Below are positions 24,540-38,200 of a stretch of 64,000 nt of DNA, piece by piece (the first letter of the stretch is position 1; each line of letters starts with the position of its first letter). Location: contig JAPYMA010000337.1 in NCBI GenBank assembly GCA_035041965.1, forward strand, positions 18,501 to 82,500. The letters run 5' to 3'. The stretch comes from Anisakis pegreffii (taxonomy: Eukaryota; Nematoda; Chromadorea; Rhabditida; Anisakidae). The notes beneath the pieces were generated by a model. That model did not search any database. It was given only the letters and a program-made list of their open reading frames with translations, and was not told the DNA's origin. The position numbers were made by a program, and so were the translations under genes.

Positions 24540-27500
24540 TCATAACCTCGGTGCAGCCGTCACTGGCTCATCAGCCACTTGCACATCACTATGCCGACTC
24601 ACTCGATCTTTTTCAAGTGCTTCTGCCAATGCACTACACAGTTTTTCTTCATCCATCTGAAATTAATGAAGCCAGTTAACTCCTAGGTAATTTCACGATA
24701 ACACATGCACAATTCATCCATCGAACGAATACTTGAATGAATTGAACTCACTTCTGAGACAAGTCCATGCTGTATGAGTTCTGTAACTAACGCATTCGCA
24801 TTATCACTTTCATGAAGCTCGGTCGTCAGCTGGCGGTTCATTAAGTCGTCCAGTTGTAACATTATCGTTAACAAAGACCCTACAAATATATAATACTTCT
24901 CATTGTCATTTTCATTGTGTGAAAACGACGGCTCATAGAATTAATTAGCTAAGTAACCGTTAATTGAGACGTTCAACTTTACGATAGCACGACTTTCAGT
25001 ATTTGCCGTAGGTGAATCGCCAGGCGGTGAAGGTGTTGGCTCAGGCCTATCGCCAGATTCCGAACCATGCTCAAAATCTGGAACTAAGATCGCTGCTTTA
25101 GACTGGTCAACTTTAACGTAACATTAATTCTCCCAACTGTGAGCAAGAGCAATTCACAAAACGATTTGCTTTGACATTTTCTTCACAACGATAAACAAGA
25201 TGGAATGGATGAGAATCTATTGAAAGATGAAAGCAAAAAGAAAAACAAATGGATGAAGACAAATGAAAATAAATGTAAAAACCAAACGGATGGATTTGAT
25301 GAAAATCTAATTATTGAAAGACTGGATGAAAACAAAACTAATTATTGAAAGACCAAAAAATGTAAACGTGATATACCAATGAGTGTATCAGCTGTAAGTG
25401 TATTCGATGATGTGGATGCTGTCATTCTCGGCTGATGTGCAAGGGGTGCGAATGCTGTCAGAGGATAAATACCATTACTTACATCCTCTAGAAACTTATC
25501 TAAATCCACCTAAAAGATTCACATTTCAATTCACTTCAAACTCTTTTGATGAAGTTTTGAAAAAACGATCGATGATCACAAATAACTTCTTCAGTTTTTT
25601 AGAAAGTCAACGCACAAACCTGGAAAGCTGGCACCTGACAGTAGGCCATCTCACGGAATTTCGACGTGGCAGCAACTCGCTCAGGATCGTCGACCCGTAA
25701 GTCATCTTCATTAAGACTATCATTTAGCTTTGACGTTACTATTTGATGAGCAGCCAGTAACTTCAACGAATGCACCTAAAAAAGCGCATTTTTTCGTTCT
25801 TCTCACCCTCTGCTTGATGAACACAATCATTGCATTTGTTCAAACAGATTCATGATAATTCAATTAAGTATAAAATTTGATAGCACAAAATAATGTATAG
25901 AGAATGATTCAAATCTATTTCAGTCTCACCTCAAATAAAATGGTATGGAAGAGCAGTTCACGAGCGGTTGGCCTTTTGGATGGATCAAGGTTCAAGCAGC
26001 TCGCGATAAAATTCTAAATTTTATGCACGTTTTAGGATGAATAATCTGAGTCCAATGCTATCATCTTATATATTTATCGTAAACCATTATCCATCCTCAA
26101 CAAATTTTTAAAACGCCATCAAATAATGCAAAACCATCGCTTGTAACAGAGATGGATTGAAGGGCACTTCAAAAGATTTCTCAGACTACAACAGCAGCCA
26201 CGTTACACAAAAAATTATCACGTTTATCGCCGTCCACTATTCATGCAGATGACAACTAATCAAAACATTTCTCCATTAATCGAAAATCAATTTTCGGATC
26301 ATTAAACGGATAAGTAATTGAGTGATCATGGTAACTGAAAGAACAAAATGTTACTGTCATTCATGGAATGTTACTGCCATTAATACGATTGCCAAGCACC
26401 CCTACTACTTCGAACATACGAATAATTCACAAAAGAATTTACTTTCTGCATGGGATCCTCAATGGTATCTAACGCTTTTTTGATCATTTCATGGGTGACT
26501 ATCGTTGATTCAGAAGAGCCATTTCCAGAACATCCACCAAGGCCAACTGGCAATGCCATCTATAAATCGTTATTTTTGAACAACATCAATCATCAAACAG
26601 TTTTTTTAGCGATCAGTGACCGCATAACTGAACCTTTTCGTGATGCAACTGTAGGAATACAAAAATTTAAATCACATGAACAACTCATACCTCTAATGCA
26701 CAGATTCCAAACGAATATATATCGGCTGGCGGTGCAACTGCCGTACAATCTGAATAATGTTAGCAATCAGAAGGCTTCAAATGCTTCAATAGTATGTACA
26801 TCACATTTGAGCATGTCAATTACATCACAAAATGAGTTAGCCAGTTACTTCTTTTGAAATGGAAAGGAACAACAACAAAACATTAACGCAGTTTTTCAAG
26901 CGATGACAAAGCTCGAATATATACATGAGTGGAATATTCCAAGGAAAAACAACGAATAAAGAAACGTACGTTCATATTCAGGTGCAATATAATGCATATT
27001 TTTGATATTTTCGCGGAATGTTTTCACATGATGATGAATTGCGTTCGGTGCAACTGCAATATTATTCAATTGTAATAAACTACATTCATCAACAAGCATT
27101 TCTACTATCTGATATAATCACCGCCTTGTTAACTAACCGATTATAGTATACAAGATTTATGGAAAGTTTACACTGAACATGAGTAAGGTTACTTGAAGAT
27201 AAATGAAAATCATATATTTATGAATACAAATTAGAATGAATAGTTGGAAAAAAAGAGTGAAGAAATACGAACGATGAAGATAAAAAATACCGCATCCGAT
27301 CTTAATGAGACCATTATGTTGAATGAACATTGTATTACATGTTAAATTGGCATGTACAATTGGTGGAGTACATGAATGCAAATAATTTAGCGCTGATAAT
27401 ATTTGAGTGGTCCACTTTTTCCACGCCTTAATCAATACAACTGAGCTGCTGCTAAGAATGGAACAACGTTCAGTTTAATGCAATTCAATGACATCAATGA

Positions 27501-28562
27501 GGAAATGACTACTCAGAAAGTGATAAAAAGAGATATTAACGAATCAATTAATTTTAAGCATGAAACAAATACCTTCAAACTGAGCGATGAGCCAGATTTG
27601 CGGGTTCGTTGAAGGAAACGTGCAAGTGAACCAGATGACATATACTCCGTTATGAATATTATCTAGAAATGTGAAACTGATAATGACATCGAGAATGAAG
27701 AGAGATCAAGGAGTACAGAACAAACCCTCGGCTTTTCGGATTTTGGATCAGTCCAATACTTGTGGAATTTGACAAGATTTGTATGCACAAGATGCGTCAA
27801 GTTATCAAACACGGCATTAATTTTCTCCTGCAATGCAAAAAATGAAATCAATAAACATCTCGTTGCCAATGATATACTGTCAAATCTAATGGGGGCAAAC
27901 CACCTCTTGAGCCCGAAAATTTTTGCGTTCGGAGAAAAGCACCTCATTCCAGACGACCTCGTTTCCGGTTTCATTATCCATTGCCAAGTAAGCAAAATCG
28001 ATTCCAGGTACATCACGTTGCTTTACTTGCTCACGTCGCTTACTCCACCTTTTGCATGGACTTTCCTCTAGGATCTGCAAAATTTACTTTTTATTCTGTA
28101 ACTCATGATATGAATAAGAAAATAAGTGAAAATTTGAAAAGACAAAGGTGGTATTGAAAAGTCATTTTTCGACAGTCTATTAGCTTACTACCAACGACCG
28201 CTAAACTGTTTTTTCGATAATAAATCATCCAATGAGGCGATTGATTGGTGGATGGAACAAGAGATGAACTTTAGAAAAAAGTGATAAAGAAGCAAAACCT
28301 CTTCAGCTCCATCACCTTCCGACTCACTATCCTTGTCGTTGTCAACATTTTCAACACGACTTGTCGTTTTTGTAGTGACTGGAATCGGACTAGCTGTTGT
28401 TGGACTCGTTGATGTAGCAGTGCTTGTTGTTGTTGTGGTTGTTACATTGCTGGCTGTGGTGGTTACAGTAGTTGTTACTGTCGACGTTTGTGCTGATGCT
28501 CTAGTGGTTGCAGTGGTTTTTGCTGAAGGTGTTTGACTAGTTGTTGCAACTTGTGTTTGCAT
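24540..28562 (-). CDS. NRBP: Nuclear receptor-binding protein (NRBP) pseudokinase adaptor
   Basis: Kinase-like adaptor of the NRBP family, a catalytically dead protein linked to ubiquitin-ligase and trafficking functions. Minus-strand exons: 28562-28299, 28074-27904, 27827-27726, 27662-27573, 27426-27291, 27053-26970, 26749-26691, 26559-26443, 26013-25930, 25775-25620, 25509-25377, 25110-24958, 24879-24752, 24656-24540. All phases agree, giving 597 residues. Exon 1 encodes an unusually Thr/Ser-rich N-terminus followed by an acidic stretch. The kinase-like fold starts at ILEESPCKRW. VVWNEV replaces the VAIK lysine, VHANLTCNTMF replaces the HRD loop, and IKIGCGV replaces DFG, as known in NRBPs. 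Exon 9 carries PSKRPTARELLFH, and exon 11 the family signature VDLDKFLEDVSNGIYPLTAF. Exons 12-14 encode the conserved C-terminal helical region. Human NRBP1 is 535 residues; the extra length is mainly the N-terminus. Confidence 0.95.
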
Positions 28563-31500
28563 TTCGACTCTGATTTATACTTTATTGAAATACTATTTAT
28601 GGTTCAGATTGAGATCACTCACTCTCACCACATCAACGATTCTAGCAGCAGCAGCAATAACCGCTTTTGCAGATAAGTAGTTGAATGCTCTTGATGAGCA
28701 GCACTCGCTTTGATTCAACGATGATAATGAAAATAGACGAATTATTGTTGAGTGATATGATACTGATGACGCAGTAGTGCAACACTGCACGAATGACAAT
28801 ACACTGCGTTTAATCCTTCTTCTGTTCACACCTCTCATTCAAAATACTCTTTCCTTCCGTCTTTTCTGCAATATTCAAATTTCACACTCCAATCGACACT
28901 AATGCTCTTCACAAGTACCATCAACCTGTCTACAAATCCAAAATTCACAAAACCCACTAACCAACAACCACAAAACAACTCTCACTATCAACAAAGTCTT
29001 TCGTCTTCCACTTTTCTTTCAGTCAATTTTCTGTTTGTCTATTTTGCTCCTCTTCGATCAATTTCGTTGCTGCCGCCAAGCGGCCCAAATAAGCCTAAGG
29101 CTAACCTCGATCGCTTTACTGCTTTGAAACGGTCCTAGAATGACCGTTTCTGCAAATTCAACAGATCAACTGAAATACAATTGAATCACAACCGTTTCTT
29201 AACGTTCAACGAGTTCAGCGCAACGATCATTAATGAGCTAGTCCGTCGATTACCATCTTAGTACACAAATTATTTAACGTTATTTTCTGTGAGTTAAGAA
29301 AATATTCACATGAATAATTCTTCACATAAAACGTCAATTAACTTTCGTATACACACAACACATTGCTTAGTGGTGTAACACACTTGAGAAGGATTTCACT
29401 GATCTGTTTCGAATATTTCAGATGTTTTTAACAATAAAAAGAAACCTACAAAATATTGGTAGAAGCAGCTGTAAAAAACCCCTGACAAAAGTGGAGACAG
29501 TAGCACATTCTATGGCTTGAACTTACAACGGTCAATCAATTGACTAGAGGATTAGTGATTCCAAAACAAAATTCAACTAATCATGCTTGTGAGAGGAAGA
29601 ACAACAGTCGATAAGTGCAATTAAGAATACACCTAATAACCAAGCAATGATAACGTGCTGATGATATATTCACAGGTGAAAATGGAATTTATAAATGAGG
29701 AAAGTATGCCTATTAGATGAGTTATAGTATGAAGACAAATATTACACGTTAAACTTATCTATGTAATTTTTTTGCAGAAATCGATACAACGCAAAATCTT
29801 ACTAACTGTGCCATCAGTTATCATCTGTGCTCTCCTATGTTCACTTAACATCACTCTAAATAAAATACTTGGTCGAAGTGATAATGACTGAAATTTATGA
29901 TATCGTAAGCGTAAGGACTTGTTCACTTGGCGTGCTATCACAGACGTTAGCATATTTGGAATTCGTTTGGAACAGCAAAATGATGCAATTATGATACGTA
30001 TGGACTCAATGACGTGCTCGATGGGTGTTTTTAATAATTCCCTGATACTATCTTAATAACATTCTCTGCCTTTTTCATATTATCATACGCGGTACTGAAC
30101 GATGCGAAAATGTCATCTATTGAATACATCGTTAGAGGCGATCGTTCATGATGAAGTGTTTTGAGCTTACTTACAAGAATGTCGACTAAACAATCGAATG
30201 TGCCATCTGATTGTGTTCATTTACAGAGTCAGAACAGAAAAAGATGACCAAAAACATCGGCAAATACTTTTCATATTAGCATTGTGAAGATTTGACGAAA
30301 CAAAAAAGGTTCAGTTCAGCAAACACAGTGCATTATGTATGTATAGTGTAGCTGATGAGCGTTTCTCGTAAATGTTACTGCTAGCCATACAATGCGAACA
30401 TATCGTTCTAATGCTTCACACAAATCGATTAGACAAGTGAAGCGAGAAGTATCGCTTCGAATGCAGATGAAAAAACGAATTGTTCACCATGAAATTTCAT
30501 GAATTTCACAATCATAATCCACAAGCAATAATCGAAACGCATAAGGCTTGAATAATAACTAGCAAAATTCATGCGCAAATTGTCGAACACAAAAACGTGC
30601 CTACAGAAGGAACGGAAGCAGCTTGCTGTTGACTGCGTTTTGGAAAGTTATCTCACGCTCGCATAAAAAATAACAGCTAAATGATCCAAGAGCGTCAACA
30701 ACGCTATCACTTATGAACACTCACAGATAATAAGTATATAAGGAGAGGATATCGTCTACCCAATTTTACTTTTCATTAATCCACGCTTTTCAACTTTCGC
30801 TGGCCATCACATCCTACTGTTATATTTGTACGTTCAGATAGAGTCGAACGAACAGTTGCATGGCATGATCGTAAACTTTTAAAATTTTAATATCAAAATG
30901 AGATAAGAATGATGGAGTCAACTTCAAAAAATGAGTGTTATACGAAGCAATAACAGATCGATGACACATCGAGCGCAAAAATCAATTACAAAACTGCGTA
31001 AATCAAAAGTTCGATCTAGAAAAGTATGGGCCAGGGTATAGTTTCAAAACTAAGATATTTGGTAGGAGGTTATCGAATTAATTTGATGATTGAATACTGA
31101 TGACAATCATAGTTTATACAAGCATGAAATATAAAATGAGTGCAAAACGATTCATTCCAACGCCAGCAATGCGTACAACATACACATACAGATTTAGACA
31201 CACATATAGATCGGTTTGAATGACATAGGGAGGAAATGCCAACCAATATCTCCACGTGCGTGCGGCCGAACGAGAAAGCAGTTCGTAGCAGATGCAATAG
31301 ATGGAGAGAGGAATAAGAACCGTATCTCATCCACTAGCACAGCAAATGCACATATTCTCTCGTGAACAAGACGCTCAGAAGTCGAAGCTACTTCGAAAGA
31401 CAACTAAAATTCGTTCAAGTGTGTACAGTTCAACAGCTATTCCGGGAAGCCAATGTCACAGTTCATTGAAAATCGTTAGATATGGATACAGTAAAAAGAA

Positions 31501-34500
31501 TACGGTATTGAGCACATAATAATGACCGATGCCAATATATATCTTACAAGAATTGAGAACTTTTCTCAATTCGTTTCATATTTCTAAATTTTCAGCAAAA
31601 TTATTGGACCATTCATTCGAGATGTCCCTGTTCACCGAAAATGAGCGATGCTGTGGTTACAACCAAAAATGTTGTATTTTGCATTAGAATTCATGCGTGT
31701 GCATACGGGATTAAATCAAGAAAGTATCTGGTTGAGTTTGTGCTTTCGTTATGTGGAATTTTCCAGAGAGGAACATTTCGACATCAATAGAAAAATTAAA
31801 ATTTAGTTATGGCATTTTTGATGAGATCTGCTAATCTTTTATTATGACACCATTGATGATATTCAATAAATGGAACTTCCGGTAGGCAATAAAAATCTAA
31901 GAGTATCACTTCCTCAGAATGCTAAACTTCTAACGAAAGCATTATACCTGTCAGCGGACAGCACTGCGCAATAGAATCAAACCCCATTATCTTCGCGTTC
32001 AGTCATTTGATAAGTCATTTATCATGTTATTACTCTTATCTATATAATGAGATGGTATTCACATATTGAGCAATACTTTCAGATGTTAAAGAATACACAT
32101 TATTATGGTCATGTTAAGATTTATTGAATATGATTTTGAAGTGGGAACTTGTTGATTTTTATGATTGATGGAAGCCAATGTTTTTTGAATATTTCAGATG
32201 AGAAATGGACACTTTTTTATACAAAAGAATCTGAATAAAGATTTTAACTTTCATATCAAGAAATGGTTGTCACGCAAAAATTAATGCATTATTTACCGTC
32301 TGTTGAATGTTTTAATTGTTCCATCATCTGATATTCACGGATCGTTGTCAAATTAAGAGCACATGTTGACTGAACTTTCAATTCTCTTTCAAACGAATAA
32401 CTTTTGGATTGCAAGGCGTTCAGTTTCGAGACATGATGAAAGTAGCTTCTTGTTTTGTGGTTCGGATGTGAGTTCTCTCTTTACTTCTTTGATAACACGT
32501 CTGTTAACCACTCTTTTATCATTTAAGCGAGCGCACGCAGAGCTGCTGATTGGCACTTTCATCCCTTACTGGTATAGACCCCATGTGCTATCGTACGGCG
32601 GACTCTCTGTGTGAGAGCTGTTCTGGGCCGAAAAAACTAGTCTTATCTTAGTAGGACTTGAATTTAATTTCGTGCTGGTCCTAACCGCACAATACCAGTA
32701 AAACCATTTCCAGTGGAATAACTGTAGTGTGATCAATTCCGGAATGATTTTTGAGAATACTTTTCCGATGGAACACTTCTCAGAAGTTGATGGTATCTCG
32801 AAAACGCCCATCGTAATGTATGTTGAGCGCATATCATGTATGCATTCAGTTCCTCTAAAGAATAGCCAAATTGAAGCGGAAACCAAAGAAAAGAAAAGAA
32901 ACTGAAAATTTCATGTTCTTAATAACACATATTAAATCTCCATTCACAATGAACAAAATGAAAATATTCACGAATAATCCACAGACGGAGATTGTCGAAT
33001 TTTGTTAGAATCAGCATGCATAGATGTTTTGTTGTAAGATATGTGCTTAATTAATTCAAACGCCCTTCCCTTTGTTTGTATGACAGAACATATGAAGGAC
33101 AAAGATAGCAGTTCTGATAAAAGAAATTGAAAAATGTTAACATCATAAAATTCTCGCTGTGTACCTTCAGATCATTTCGTTCAACCTTCTGCTATTATCC
33201 ACTTTCGATATTATCCATCGAACAAGCAGTTGAAAATCAAAAACAGAAACATAAAATATTCATTATGCAGATTGTTGATGGTGAACACCTAGTATGCGAT
33301 AAATGCAATCAAGTGTTGTAGCATTGAGTGATGGCAAGCAAGTCTAGGTTGTGAGAATCAGCGCGAAGGGAGTGCGAGTGATTCTTTCGCTTCCTTGAAA
33401 TTCCGAAAAATACTTTCGACAAACACCTTCGTTGAGAGACTTTCATTCCCATTAACGTTCAGATGAAATGCCAAGAAGTCGAAGTGTAGAGTAAGGAAAA
33501 ATTTTGGTTCATGCTCTCTGATTCAGATGTATCAAGAATATTACTCCGAACTGAAATCACTGAATTCTACGAAACGATCAAATTGTACAATTATAGAAAC
33601 TAACTTAATCTGGAATCTAGGCAAAATTTGTTCGAATTTGGCGCTTAACTACGATGATGAATCAACATAACGCTGGTGTGTGGGTGCGATGCGTGAGCGG
33701 TGATGCGTCGTATTTGTAACGAAAAAGTTGTAGTTTTTTCGGACGACAAGAAATGTTCAGCTTTATGGATGTGTCGAAAGGAGAAAGGAAATACGATTAC
33801 TGAAATCTCAAGCCTTAATCCTTCTTGATTTTTAACATAAATGTAGCATGATTCGAAATTTAGAAGTAATTACACTTCTAAATTTGTTCGCTTTTCTTGG
33901 TCTCATCACCGGAACTAGCAGTGTTGTTATTGTTAGTGTAGTTAGTGTGGGCACTGATTTTGCAAGTGATTCATTCCATCAACTGAACAGTCATAAGTTT
34001 TAATCGAAAATTCTTCTTGAGTGAATAAAAGAAAGTGATCAATATGATAGACAGTTTGAAAGTGATCACTCGACTGCTGAGAAGTTTTTCACCTGTGAAA
34101 CTAAGAATTCCACTGAAGAGGAATCGACCACAATGGAAGAAATTGATTCCAATATTTTATCGACTTCCCTCCTCTTTCCTCTAATTGTATAGGAGAAGAA
34201 ATTCGTAGTTGTGCACTCGTTCTCGTTTAGGACATCATAGAAATTTTATTCTTTTTTGATTTTTCATTCTCATCGCTCATTTCTAGATCAGAAATTAATA
34301 TTCACAGTTTTAGCCCATTCACAGGTTTAGTCTTCTTCAGTTATCGAGTAATTTTCGCAGCATTTTTAAAGTTTCAGAAGCAATCTAATAATTACTACAT
34401 TATGAATTTCGAGTTGAATCCGTTTCGCTACAGCATTTCTTTGGTCTTCCAAAAATGGTATTTATTAAACTCATCAGTTAAATTCAAGGAAGAAACAAGC

Positions 34501-35272
34501 AATATCAAACAACAATTAGTTGTGATCAGAAAGAGAACATGAAGTTGGCATTAAAATTTCGCAAATTTCGCATTGCTTCTCGTAATTGCGGTTGTTATCT
34601 TGCCTATTTTTGTTTTGCTATAATTCGGTTAATTCAATCGTATTGAATACATCTACCACAGTCACAGATTCGTCATTGACTAGGAAAGATTACTGCTTAA
34701 TCATACTCGGTTTTTCCGAGCGATAGACGGAAGTGCAGCCCTTGGATCGATCTGAGTGTATCATTCTCCAGGCTTAGCTCTTCATAGCGCTCGCTAGGGC
34801 AAGAAGCAAAGCGTTTTGGGGTGAATTTCTGATGCAGCACAAATTGTGAATCGATTGTTCAATAATAACCTTATCGTGCATTTCTTGTATATGATGACGC
34901 TGTATCGCAGTTTTGCTCTTTTTGGGTTCTTTGAATGTTCAGAATTTTTTTCAGTTATCTATTTTCATGAAATTCGATAGTGTTTGCAGCATTTGGATAT
35001 GAGCGTGAAGGCATCCACAAAAGCATGTCATTGACTCGAAGCGCTATCAGTGAGCTATGTGGCTATATACAGGGTTCGAGTTCTGTTTAACAAACTTTTT
35101 CATACGATTTCCTGCAGTTTGCACTCATGCTTGGTTTGCACGAATGAACATCAGTTGAACTGCATGATTCATTCGATTCTATTCGGTGTTGATGCTCAAT
35201 GATGGTTTGTTTAAGAAAAATGCAGTACGATATTTGGAAACAAGTATTGGGATTGTCGATTCGTGTGCGCAG
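28563..35272. other. Long divergent intergenic region between NRBP and CARMIL genes
   Basis: About 6.7 kb separating the divergently transcribed NRBP (minus) and CARMIL (plus) genes. It should contain both promoters and the unplaced first coding exon(s) of CARMIL, since the first recognised exon starts in phase 1 at 35273. I searched by eye for a short exon encoding the start of the PH domain and could not fix one. Small frames (29759, 31070, 32363, 32566, 33127) have no recognisable domains. A perfect 11-bp hairpin lies at 33857-33884. Confidence 0.45.
33857..33884. repeat. Perfect 11-bp inverted repeat (hairpin)
   Basis: AATTTAGAAGT, a 6-base spacer AATTAC, then ACTTCTAAATT. The arms are perfectly complementary. 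It lies in non-coding DNA about 1.4 kb upstream of the first recognised CARMIL exon. No function can be assigned; it may be chance in AT-rich DNA. Confidence 0.6.
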
Positions 35273-38200
35273 TTGAATATGGTACTAAACCAGATAAATA
35301 TGAGACACGCATATTCACCCTATCGAAATTTCGAGTATTCATTGTGCATGGCAAAACACCGGCGTCCATTAAAGTGGATCGTTGCTTCCATTTACTATCG
35401 ATTAAAACGATGCAAATTCTCAGCGACAACGAGGTCAATCGTTCAAACTATTACATAGCGTTGCTCATTCTTCATTTCTGAGAACAATTGCTGCATTTAT
35501 TCAATTAAATTTAAGTAGAACAAAAAGCAGCTCAATCTTGCCGAATAGGGTTGCAATTAATCTGATTTTAATCGTATTTCGGTATAAACTTCCAGTTGGC
35601 AATCAATAATATTTTTGTGTGTTGATGGTACTTATTCTCAACTAATTTTATTCCGTTATTCACCAGTTTATGAATATGAGGAATTTCATGATGAAATTTT
35701 CTTTAAAATATGAGTGTTTTGAAGGTTTGCTTGGGTTTAGACGAAACTACCGCAAAAAAACGGATATTTTTCCGTTGTGAAATACCGGCAAGAGATCTGG
35801 CAATTCATATCTTGTCCGCCATAAAACACTATTTTCCAGACTCTGCAAAAATGCTTAAGTGAGTGTTTTTGAAATGTGCTTTTGCATCTCACTTCGTGGG
35901 ACATTCTTTCTAATGCGAAGTGATTCTTCTAATCCACGAGTGTCGACTGTGTAATTTGTAACTTGAAATTAGTATTGATGAATGGCTAGGGATTAATTTT
36001 ATGAAAATGTTGTTGGTAATCACTTTCGAAAACATTCTATGTACTGTGAATGATGATTTTGAAGTGGCTTTATCAAGGGAAATATTTTGACTGTTTGAAT
36101 GTTTTTCTCTTCAAGGGACCTATAGGTTAGGCCCTCACACGATCTCAACCTAGCATCTGGTAGGTTCGCACATAGAACAAATTTTTCGTTCGGTTATCAT
36201 CACTGCAATACAATTAAGTGTCATTGTTCGGCATTGATAAATTAATTCAACTTTCAGGTCAATAATAGAATTAACTCCCAATGATTTATATCAAGAATTT
36301 CTAACGCTTCCATGTAGCAAACCGCTTCTGGCTTGCCATAACTTCCGTAGGTCTTACGCAGCACTATGTGATTTCTACGATCAACCTTTCCGAGAGGAGG
36401 TTGTTTGGGTTGGTGGCAATTAAACTTGTAACATATTTAATCTCGCATCGATTGAATTTTCTTCGAAATTTCAATTTGCTGATTTGTGCAATAGATATTT
36501 GAAAATGAATTGCACTAACAGCGAACTTGTATAGTTATTAATTTGAATATCACTCTTGGAATGGTATTTTCAGTCATTCTTGTAGTGATTGATCGTTTTA
36601 GGATGTTGAGAAGATCTACGCATCTCATCGGCTTCACGTCTTGCGATTGGATGATTTCACACATTTATTACCGAGGTTTGTTGAAAATTATTTTTGGACT
36701 ATAGCAGTAGGATACCGAATGTTGTGTTGATTTTAATTAGCATTACCTAAATAATTATTGCTTTTTCAGTGTGTTCATGAAGAAAACATGAAAAGAGCTT
36801 ATTCATTTCACACTGTTATTTCAGTGATTCATCACATTGTTTTCACTGATTATTCCGTTTTTAATTTTCAGTGAGTAGAACATTGATTGTGAATTCATTT
36901 GCAGAGATTTGGTACCAATTTTATCTGTTTGTCAGTTTTCATCATTTTTTACTGGCATTCATGTGGATGGAATCAAACTGGCATCCGATTTGATTGAAGT
37001 GATCTTAATGATCATACGACGCTCTCAGTCGCTTATCTCTCTCATTCTCAAAAATTGTTCGTTACCTAGGTGAAGTATTCTTTTGTTCATGGCATATTCG
37101 AATGAATGCGAGCGTAAACTTTTTGATCAAAGAATCGTGGGTTTGGCGGTGCCCATTTTTGAGTATATCCAATAAAGGTCTTGCTTATAATCATAAAAAA
37201 GGAAATAATAAGTCTTCAGTTAATTAATGGTTAGTTCCAGTAATGAATTCTGACAAAAAGTTAGTTTCGTCATCAGCTGGTTGAAGAGTACTGACACCGT
37301 TGATGGATCAAAGTGGAATCAGCGGGTTGTTACAATGACGGTGGCATAAAGGGTGAATAGGTCATCAACGCTTAGTTATAACGAAACCTTCACCCCATTA
37401 AGTCAGCGAGTGTTCACGAAGGCATCTTCCGATGGTTATACTGACAGGTAGACAGTGGTGTAACCGGAATTTTCTCCAAGGGGGGGGGTGCGGAGGGCGC
37501 AAAATGGTTTGATCCAAGGAAATGGCTGAATTTTGGGGCGGATTTTTCTACATTAATTTTTTCTTCCTTCTCCCAACTCTATTTACTTTTCGCGTTCTTT
37601 TTTTCCACTTTCTTCTCCCTTCCCCCTATTTTCCTTCTTTTTCTCTTTTCCTCCACCTTTCGGCTGCGGCTACCTCTTTCGCTACGCTACTGCAGATAGA
37701 CATACAGAAATATGTTATACAGTGGGTCATTGGGTAGTTTTCACTTCATCTTCTACCGACGGGCTCACCGAGTTAGCAGTATGATATCTTCGACCCAGTC
37801 AATCGACAAGCGGGAAACTATAATAGTTAGATGCTTGTCTGGCGGTTCACAGGTCGTTTAAGAAGTACAGTGATAAGACGAGTAAATGGGTTAAGAAAGG
37901 GTAGAAAGACCCGTTGAAGGGAAATCAGTCAGTGAGCAAATGGGCTAAATCCATTCGTATTAAAATGGTGCGAACGTTCGATAAAACTGAACGAACGTTG
38001 AGGTGAACCAATGCAATTTTTTCGAAGGGTTTTTGCAGATGTGTTAACCTGTCCACAATGACGTTGAAAACAGAACCGATAGGCGTACATAGTTGATGCA
38101 TTAATTTCATGTGTTTGTAATATGCTGAGCACTAATAGTAAAAATTTCGTTCAGATGTGCAAAGTTGATGTTATAGTTTCGCCATGAAATCGTTTTTTTT

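Noticed and set aside
28333..28536. Plus-strand frame rich in Val
   Set aside because: Antisense shadow of the Thr-rich first exon of the NRBP gene.
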